From the NCBI GenBank assembly GCA_030248215.1, contig JASANG010001464.1, positions 37,530 through 101,529 of the forward strand: DNA of 64,000 nt. The letters are read 5' to 3'. Below the pieces are notes generated by a model, which was not told the DNA's origin, did not search any database, and saw only the letters and a program-made list of their open reading frames with translations. Positions 35,501-46,195 of this stretch are shown here, one piece after another (position 1 is the first letter of the stretch; every line of letters starts with the position of its first letter). This stretch comes from Enoplolaimus lenunculus (Eukaryota > Nematoda > Enoplea > Enoplida > Thoracostomopsidae). A program made the position numbers and the translations under genes.

Positions 35501-38500
35501 AAAGAAAAATGCTATTCAGGTATCCCCCGTGAGTTGATCCATGAAATCGTCTATAATTACTAAGGTGTGTATTGTAGGTGCTTTTTCATCAAATATAAAA
35601 TCGGGAAAACTAGCAAGCAATTCCATTCCTTTTAAATTAAACAGTTCGGTTTCCCGAATATTAGCAAAAAACAATCTTTCGAAAGCCACGGAATGTTGTT
35701 CATTCATATATTTCACCAATTTTTCGACAAAGTGACTGTTGCCGGAAATTGTAGATCCTGATACTATCGCATAGTAAGGTGGAATTAGTTTGATCGGAGA
35801 GTCAAAATCATGCCCATTTTCTGGTTTGAAATGCTCGCTGTTCTATTGTGAACTCTCCATGATATTAACTGTGAGTACACATTCAATTTTTAACAATATC
35901 AATATAATTTTAGATTCTGTTAATGGTTTGCTGCAATATAACTCAATGTCTACGTTTCTTGTTACTGGAGAAGACATGTATTCAATGTTGGTAGATCCGC
36001 TTCTGGCCAATGTTACGGGAATCATGAAATAACCTTCATGTACCCTTCAACATCAAATTCTTGTTCTAGATTGTTAAAATCGGTACACTTATTGAAATAG
36101 TAAAATGCCCGCCAAGTATCATCTTGGTTTTGAATGTGAGCGGAACGTTGACCGGAAACGATCGCTAATTGACAAACAGTTGAATGCTGTGTAAGTTGAA
36201 ATGATTAAAGTTTTAAAAGTTCTTGTCAATCTGACCGTTGATGCTGCCAAAACCAGCATTAGGGCTATTCGCCTACAAACTCTACCATTGTTAACAATAG
36301 ACCATGAAACGTTCATATCTCCAATACCTAACGATTCTGTGGGAAGATTATACCTGATAACTTGATATCGAAAGTCTTACATGGACAATATTTGGTAATT
36401 GGTTAAATTAGGTAGAACAAATGTTACAGGGTTACATACGGAATATACAGTGTACTCTGCTTGATTTTCATATTCAAATCTTCCCATGTTTTAGTGTTTA
36501 AGCAAAATGATGGTTTTGAGCGATACATATTAAACTCACGGGTATACTTCCCGCCATAAACCTTCCCGTATAGATAAAATCTGTGTACACTTTTTCATAC
36601 AATTGTCTCCCAGAGTAAATACACAGCTTTAATGCAATAAAGCAAAATTATAATTCAAGTGATGAATATACCCAACGAACACCTGGATTGTTTAAACTAG
36701 AATGGAAAGGAGACGGTATGGTACCTCCGAACAGCAAAACTTTTCTATGGTTGGACAGTTGACGGGGTGAAAAAGTTGTCTGCGAAAGAACTATCAAAAA
36801 CAACAAACTCTACAACAATATAAACTTTTTTGAGTGTATTATAATAAACGGAAAAGACTCGAGGAAGAAATTATGGTTTCAGACATTTGAAAAGACTGTG
36901 AACTTGTGCATTATGAGCAATACCAAGATAGTTTGTAATATTTTTATTCAAAAAGAATTGTATCCGATGACGGAATTGATACGGCACCATTGCTACTTTA
37001 ATATTATGAACTTGTTATATTTTTTTGGAAATAAATAGCTGGTAAGCGTTTTTAAAGTATACAATTATGCAAGAGTCCGTTGATAATTAATTTCATCCAC
37101 CAGATTTTGAAATTGGTTTTCTACCAAAATGAACAAATGGTAATTGTCGAATTAATTTTTTAATATTCTGACCGACCGTGCGGTGGTTTGTTAAATAGAA
37201 AGACACCTAAAATGGGTATTTTAAGTATAGAAGTGCCACAAGATGAAAGTCACTGACGCTTACTAAGTGTCAAGTTTAATTTCTGGCAATTTTGGTCTTT
37301 AAAAACACCCGTCACCAGGTGTAAAATATTGAAATATAATAGGGATACGGTAGGTGACTTCGCGGCGGATTGGTATTCCAATTTCTCCCTATATACTACT
37401 ACACTGTGAGATCAATATATTGGCTGTTAGGGTGCGTCCGTAGGCAGAAAACAACATGCTGGATTATAGAGACCAAAAATAAACTTCTGCATAACCTTCT
37501 AAACCAAAATTATGACTGTGTGCTCCAGGTGTCCGCTTCAATGCTAAAAATAGTTCTCGATACAAAACCTGCGGAAATGACAACTCACGTTTGGACACAA
37601 CGCATCGCGATAGACAAACTGTGTTGTAACTGCAGCGGATGCAAGTAACTCAGAGTCAAAGTTGGACATTATCGCAGAAAACAGTGCCAGAACAGCAAGG
37701 ACAGTTACCCATTTTGGAGCGAAATATATCGAAAACGCCGGTTGAATAAGATTGTTGTTCCAGTCTTGTGGATGTAGCTCGGCAGGAATATTAGTTTGAT
37801 CAAAGTATGAAAATAGTTGCACAAAATTGTAAAACTTTATAATCAAACGCGCAAATTAGCAAAATAATACGTGCATTTAAATTTTGTGTCATGTTGTATT
37901 GTAAGCTATGCGTCAAGATCACAATTTCTAGGCTTTGTTCAGGCGAGTCGTTAATTAGATTGGCATTGTTCAACACAATAAATTTCAGTGAGTTGATTTT
38001 AACTCAGAATAAGTTGAATCACTCAGTCTGAGTTAGGACTATCAGAACTCAAAATTTTTAGTTGATTCAATTCATTCCAACTTACCCTAAGAATCAACTC
38101 AACTCAGAGTGAGAATCAACTCAACTCAGAGTGAGTTAATGTTTACGGATATTAATTCAAAAACAACCAACTCGCTAGCTGAATTGATTAATCAACTCAT
38201 TGGAATTTACAGTGATATCAGCATTTCAAGGCTCAAAACTAGGGTGCAACCGTAGGTGAAAAATATCGGAGCCGACGTCTCAAGATATTTTGTCGTTCCA
38301 TATTTTGATCTCCTATAAAGTGCGACGCTTTGCCATACAGTAGTATGATGCATTGCTTGTGTTGCGTTTCAAGTTTGTTTGCTGTTCACTGCGCACATTT
38401 GGCCACAATGGTTTCTGAATCGGTTTCTCAATCTCTATTCAATGGTCGTTTTGCAACAACCATTTTTATGAAATGATCAAACCGATAAAAAACGTAAACA

Positions 38501-41500
38501 AGAAGTGTTAGGGTGGCGCCATACTTATGACGACGTCCGGCAAGGTCCATCAGCCGTCCGGCGCCCTACGTCATTGTCCGACACCGTCCGACGCCATCTG
38601 TCATCATCCGGAGCGGGTACGTTATCGTGCCGTATCGTACGTGAGTTACGTACAATACCGTATGGTGACGTCGATTAACGCACGGTACCGGACCGCGACG
38701 GAAGGCGCCGCACGACAAGTATAGCATCATCCTTATTACTAAGTGTAAATTATTAAATTTTATATACGTTTCACTAACCTATAAATTTAGCTGCAAGCCC
38801 AATTAGCGTCGGCAAAGCTAAAAGCACTGCGCATCCCAGACAACTATATACAGCGGTTCGTTTGATCATTTTAGTATCATTACAGTTTAGAAACAAATGG
38901 ATCACGGACTGAAAAATACTAAATAGAACAATGGCTTCGTGATCCATCTCAATTCATACCCAATGGTGTAATTGGATCGTTTTTCCGGTGAAAATCGGTG
39001 TCCGTTTTTGTTAAGACAGCTCCAAAAAATCATCATAAAACTTTTTAGCAAGGACTTTTTGATAAGTTAAAACATTCGTTCAAACCGATGCAGTTCATGC
39101 ATTTCGAAAACAGTTAAATTCAACTGAACCGTATGTAAGAAGTATACAGCGCCGGCTCGTTGCCAAAGGCGGACCAGGGGGCTCAGCTCCCTGTAATAAT
39201 TTTGCCCCATAGAAAACTTTTAACCTTGCTTGTAATTGATTGAAAACCCTTGAATACCCCTCCTGAATAATGTTAAGCCCCCTAGCAAGGTGAGCTGGCT
39301 ACGGGCCTGACACAGCTGTGTTGCCTGGCTCAAGCACCACATTGTTTTACTTATGTCACTCACACGTTATCATACGTGCACTCGGCACACAAAATGTCCC
39401 CTCCCTAAATAAATTCAGTAGCTTGTTCGGCTTATGTTTTATCGAAACCCTTCATTTTCCAATAGTGTCACCGCCATTCGCGGACATCATAGAGTTTTAC
39501 GGAAACTCTATCCGGACAAGACTGTTTTGCAGTGACACTGCCAAGACATAGAAAAGTTTGAAAAACAGTGTAGTGAACAATATTTGTGTATGATAGAAAC
39601 ATTAGGGATACCTTAGCGGGAAAATTCAAATTTTGGCGGAAAAATTCAACTTTTGTCGGGAAATTCAAATTTTGGCGGGAAATTTAAATTTTTGCGGTAA
39701 ATTCAAATTCTGTCGAAAAATTCAAATTTTGGCGGCAAAATTCAAATTTTGGCGGGAAAATTAAAATTTTGGCGGGAAAATTCAAATTTTGGCGGGAAAT
39801 TCAAATTTTGGCGGAAAATTCAAATTTTGGAGGCAAAATTCAAATTTTGGCGGGAAATTTAAATTTTGGCGAGAAAATTCAAATTTTGGCGGCAAATTCA
39901 AATTCTGGCGGGAAAATTCAAATTTTGGAGCGAAATTTTGGCGAATATGGAACAAGCAACAAAATGACGCAGTAAATAAATTAATTATCTTATTTTAGCG
40001 CTTTCCCGCGACATTTTTAGACTATAACGATAAAGTCCGACAGTGCAAGCAACTCTATACTTAATATTGACATAATGAGCAAACAATACAAAATGTCCGT
40101 CAATGCAATAAATTCTACGCGGACATTTTTTATTTAGGGATAAAATTTGCGCACACAGTTACGCAATAACAGTATTAGCCTTTTTACAACAGTATAGGGG
40201 ACGATGGATGTGCGGAGTGCACGTATGGTAACGTGTGATTATCAACAGATACAGTGTCGATTACTTGTTCAGCCCCACAGGTTCTAATTCGATAAGATGC
40301 AACCAACGCAAACAAGAATTTTTCACCCCCGGGTATACCCGCGTAAAAACATCAACACACGACCCACCTTTTTACTCAAACCTGAAGTTACACCAGTATT
40401 TTAAAAATCGCAGGTGATTTGCATTTTAATGAATTTTTGCGTTATAGCTCCAATGAATTTTACACATTAAAGCTACTATAACTATTAACAACAGAATTTT
40501 AAACCCAACTAAATAAAACACGGGCTGCACCTGAGCAGAATTAAAACAGACAATAGCGTAGCATTTCCACCTAAAAGCTACAAAGTTTGCCGCGAGCAAA
40601 AACTGAGTTTTTACCCGCGTAATAAAAATCTTTGCCCGCGGGTATGCCCGCGCCTGAAATTGTTTACCCTACCTGCGTTTAGCCACGATTAAGCGCGGGA
40701 ACCCGCGCGTAAAGTCCAACTGTGCTCTGGAGGGCGTGTTCCCGAGTAGTGGATTGTGTAACTTCTTACGTTGCGATTCATGGAGACAATGACATGTTTT
40801 CCATAAATAAAAGCTATACATAGCGGGAAGTCTTTAATATGCATAAATATTTGCGTTCAAAACTTTAGAATGAAGCAATCTTACAGTTTCAAGAGATTTT
40901 TTGTGTGTATAAAAAATCATGCTGTATTTACTGGTGTTTCCTTTAGATTTCGTAGCATGAATAATCTAGTTGAAAAATGGGACATGTAAGAATGTGACAC
41001 ATGCTTGTCCTGGTGTTGGTTGTATATGCAATATATGCTGTAATACACATTGTATAGTATGCTTGCCGGTAGCATAAGATCGACACATATAGTGGACGAA
41101 AAAGTAGTTGAAGAGGCGGGCTACCGGAACCATACCCGTGACCTCGTAAAAATACAAAAACTTTCCTGCGGCCACAAACCGCATTCCAATATACCACTTG
41201 CAACCATATCCCGAACTTTCGCCTGCTACTGCACCCCAAAACACCAAAATTATTACTGCCGCTTTCTCATAATAGAACGATGGGATTATGAGACGGCATT
41301 GACTTACATAAATAGTCGTACAGAGTTGCAAATGTAAATGGTGTTGGTTTAAATATATCATTGAGGAGGATTGAAAAAAATAACCGTTCATAACCGAATA
41401 GCAAACGGTAATACCTTTGCAGAAGCAAAATAAGTATCACTCCTCCTCTGTTTGAAGATTCAGAACAATTAAATGCAACTGTACCACATTCAAAACGCTG

Positions 41501-44500
41501 CCATAAGTTTGAATAAAAAATCTCTGTGGCTCAGCTGCATTGTATGACAGTTTTGCCATTCCATATACTGGCTCTCGTAATGTGTTCACAGATGGATTCG
41601 ATAGCACGTACGTTGTTGTAAGTCCCTTAAAACAAACGAACTGGTAAATATTGTTTTGATATACAAAGTTAGTCATGAGAGAAGCCATTTTGATTGTTCC
41701 TGAAAAATTAATAGCCTCGCGTATTCAGTATCAAAACATATCGTTTAATAGTTTGGCACCTCTATCATTGGTATTGCGGCCCATGTTACTTTAAGGGGCG
41801 TCCAGGTTTCTGGTGGGTTTATAAAAGAGTAGGTTTAGGTTCTAGATTACGTTTTTTCTTGCCTTGCCTTTTTTTACTTCCTTTTCTCCACTTCACCCAT
41901 TATTAAATACCTCCTCCTCCCCCCCCCCTAATAACATCCGCTCCCTCCTATTTATTTTTTCTATTAACAGTCGCGAAAAATAAAAATATATATATAATAT
42001 ATTAATAACACTAGACGCCACAACTATCAACTTCGCTTAACATACAACAAAACACAAAAAACGAATAACAACTACACCGACACTCCCTGATCCACCCCGC
42101 CACCCCCCCTCCCCCCTTCCAAAACGATAATAGTTTGTATTAAGGTTTAGCACTAAAATGGCGTTTGTCTTCGCCCTCGCTTCACTCGCGATTTTTTTCC
42201 ATGGTATCTCGCGCTGCCCACATTTTAGAAATTTTGGGATCTGCCTGTTGCGAAGATGCAATAATGATGGCTGTTTAATATGCTCTGTACTTGAATGTCT
42301 ATGTTAGCTTTAAGACGTCAACGTGTCGTAAGCAGTATACAAGAATCCCAAAACGATCGCAATAATCCCAAGCTTAACGTTTTAAAACACTTACAACGCC
42401 TGCAGTCATAAATGTGATATAGAACAGATTGCAGTAATAAACCCCGTTGCATCCAGTTATAGCAGTATAAGTTGTCGCTAAGCCCAGCGATATCATGCTC
42501 ACTAGTTCACGATCAACACCGATATATATCGAAGCAGCGAATCCTGTCACCAATAAAATGTACAGCACAGCGAGGTTAATACACAATGTGGACCGTTTGC
42601 GAATTTTGTGCGAAATAAAAGTGAATTATTTTATATACAGATTGAATCGCTACAAATGTTTCATAAACATGCCGGTCCCGAAACCCCTTGCGATGATCAA
42701 AATATTTCTCAAATTTTGTAAGGGTGGGTTCGTTTTGTGGTGGGAGCCCTCTCAGATAGGTTTGAATGGGTGGTGGCTGCTGTTGCACTATGGTGATTGC
42801 CGCCTTCAAGCCCGTTGACCTAAGAGATTCTCGCACTAAAAGCGCAAGAACACAGTTATACACTTTATAGGAAATTTTCTGTTCCCATAAAAAAATTAAA
42901 ATCATAAACGGGGGCAGTTGACACCTGAAACCCTGAAACTCCCGGACTGTGCCCCTGTTAATTGTGTATAAAGAAATTTATGCTTTGATCGCTGGATTGC
43001 CTATGCTGCACTCCTGCTTGTTATAGTACCGGTACAGCGCTACGGCGCTCAGCGTAACATCGCCCAATGGGCCTATATTATAGTACCGGTACAGCGCTAC
43101 GGCGCTCAGCGTAACATCGCCCAATGGGCCTATATTATGATCATTTAAGCGTTTTGTCGTATTAATTTTATTAAGAGAAAGTGATTGGCAATATTTTCGC
43201 ATCACTGCACATCGATACATGTGCCGAATTATTCTTGAAGTGTCGGATATAATACGAAGAGCGGCTTGGAAGCAATGTCGAGAACGGCATTTTCGGTGGT
43301 CATTTCCTTGAATTGTGTTATATGCCCACCTATTCGCTACTGACTCTGAGCTCAGTTTTAGTGTTATTAATTGTAGCAAGAGCGTCAAAATAATTTTTGT
43401 TTACAAATTGATATGCTGCGACATGCGGCAATAAACGTCCGTTGCGGTACAGTGCCGGACGGCGTCGGATATTGACTTACAGTGCTGGACAGTCATCAAA
43501 AGTATAGTGCACTCTAATGTGGGTTTTGGTTTACAACCAGGGCAGGTCCATCACGATATGTCCTATGTTGATTCGACGTCAACGGGCCCACAACCAAGAA
43601 AAGCCGGGGGGGGGCGCAGCCCCCCTGGAAAATTTTTGCCCCCATAGAAAGTTTTCAACTTTGCTTGTAACTCACTGAATACCCTTGAATGCCCCCCTGA
43701 AAAATTTTTTGCCCCTCCTAGCAAGGTTAGCTGGCCACGGGCTGTCTGTCAACCAACAGACATGACTCGGATGTTATATCACATAAAGTTACAAACCACC
43801 GCTCTCAGAAGATCAATGTGTGCAAGATTTGGTATGTCACATGATACTAATGGACATTTAGGGAAATATATGATATCCTAAAATTACAACAAATATATGA
43901 TATTCGCCGGAACAGCGAGATCATCGAGTGTTGATACATAAAATAAATAGGAAGTCGGACGGCAGAGGCACAGATGTGCTTTAAAATACCAAATATTCGT
44001 CTACAAATTCGTTTCCGGCACATCACTTAGAACCACAGCGTCATAATTCAAATATTCAAATCAAAGTCTAGTTTCATACGATATTCAACAGGATAATTTG
44101 ACAATGTTACTTCAAGTTTGTAGACATTTGGAAATATGATATTCATAGACAATACGTCGAATATCACATGATCTTGAAGAACAAAAAGTGACCTACACAT
44201 GATGATAGAGACAAGAACGACTTTTTGGATATGATTGGGGTCTAACAAAACGTTACTCAATAGTCTAATAGCGACAAAATATGTCCCAATCTGCCCCAGT
44301 TATAACGTGAACCCCGAATAAAGGCTGTTGCACATATAATTTAGTAAATCAAATAACAATTTTACATAAATCCTATATATAAACTACTGGAGAGCACATC
44401 TCATATGTATAGTTGTATGTTTACCTAGCTTGTTAACCAAAACTGAGGCAAATAAGACGGCACTGGCAATCATTCCAATTCCACAAATCATGGCTAATTT

Positions 44501-46142
44501 AGGCCCAATCGTAAGTCGTAGCAGTTCTGGTGTCGAAGTAAATCCGGCCTTTTTTAATCGAGCACATACCCAAAATCCGCCTAAAATCCACAACACGTGA
44601 CACTTAAAGGCAGGGATTAATTTTAAGTTGAAATGCATCCAAACTCATCGATTTTCAGTACTCGTTTGCTTTCGTTTTACACTAGTAAAGTTGACTGAAA
44701 ATAACAGTCTTATCAGGACAGTTTATGAAATTTTTCAACCAAAGGCTAAATCGGCTTTTATTCTAATCTACTATTGATCGAGGGAAACTATTTCTAAAAA
44801 TAAAAAAGCTGTTTGGGCTACTTCTTTTCCCATATTTAAAGTTAGGCTTGCTGTTCACGCTTTGGCTTAATATGAAAAAGATATCTCTGACTGAGTGAAC
44901 TTAAGCCTTTGTCAAGCATTCACTTAAGTCGTAGCTTTAAGCCTTAACTTGAAATATTAGGCAAAATGACGGAAACCGCGTTTTTTAATGTTTTTCAAAA
45001 TTCAAATTTCATTTAAAGTGTTTGTCAGAGTATCATATATTTTTAAACTGAAGTCATTTAATATGAAAGCAATTTTTTGTGGCTGTGCTATTCTTGTTAT
45101 ACGGCGCAGTCTGTCACCGTCTGTCATCGTCCGTCATTCGTCCGAAAGTCAACGAAACCCTTACTTGTTAACAGAACAAAAACTTTCGTACAGACTGTCA
45201 TAATGGCAACAAATCCAGCGTAATACACATTGGCAGTAACGCCATCTGTCACATCGACTGACAGCCAATTTGCTAAACAAAGAACAAAAAAATCCATTTT
45301 CCTCAACTATTTTATTGTTTATTTCTTCGTTTCCTAACCAGCAACTGTTGAAGAAAATATCTGTCTGTTGTCGGGCTTCTGTTTTAACCACGCAACAGTC
45401 ACGTTTATTTTTGAACAATTGAAATGAACCCGTTCCATCATAAAGTATACTTACTATCAGCAATTTTGCGCAAGCAGTATACCTAAATTAAAATACATAA
45501 CGCGATGTGTCTAAATAATACTACGAGTATTTTAAGCGCAGCGCATCTCCATTGCACGTGAGCGGTCCGTCTAGCTCCAACGTCAAGCTCATATTACAGT
45601 GGTGATGCTGGTGGTGGTGGTTGGTGGTAAAGTGGTTAAAACCTACAAGCAGAGACTCTGGGTAGTTTTATGCAACTATAATTTTAAACCAAAATTTTTG
45701 CATTTTGTAGTCGGAAAATTTAATTTCTACGCACTTTGTAATTGGTTGTAAAACGATCGGACAAGCTTATTGGGAGTCAATACATGCTATCATTTTTGAA
45801 ATTGACGCGATTTCGGGTCAAATACAAGCTAATAAATATTGCATAAATTTACCTCAAACAATACTGTAAAATAGAATAAAATTTACTTATCACAGAACAA
45901 GTTATCAGCATTTGACTAACACTGCATCCACCAGTCAAAAAGATTTCCAACTGTGAATGACAAAGTTGTGCAGAAATGCTTTCAGACTTTCGTCGTGCGC
46001 GGTAATATCCAATTAAAAGCAACGCGGTAAAGAATACAACAAGCAATATACCGTAAAACATATCCGATGGTTCTGTTGAATATGTTTGAGGATTAGCTAA
46101 AATTAAAAATAGTATGTGAGTAGCCCTGTCAGTAGCCCAATT

Positions 46143-46195
<53 letters not shown>

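Larger units (their letters stand above)
33840..37010. mobile_element. Decayed Maverick/Polinton remnant
   Basis: Broken but recognisable pieces lie together: the C-terminus of protein-primed polymerase B on the plus strand (36650-37010), and on the minus strand a double-jelly-roll capsid-like region (36540-35840), an A32/FtsK-like packaging ATPase (35810-35400), a small basic frame (35240-35070) and a NADAR-like segment (34590-34000). All have stops or frameshifts. Mavericks are virus-like DNA elements encoding capsids. The opposed strands of polymerase and capsid suggest a deletion or inversion at about 36550-36650. It sits inside an intron of the CHT-like gene. Confidence 0.75.

Noticed and set aside
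41050-41391. Overlapping frames of 95-141 residues
   Set aside because: They overlap a SINE-like repeat copy and have no family similarity.
42978-43388. 136-residue minus-strand frame with a signal-like N-terminus
   Set aside because: Half of it is a recent 57-bp tandem duplication, it lies in an intron of the transporter gene and resembles no family.
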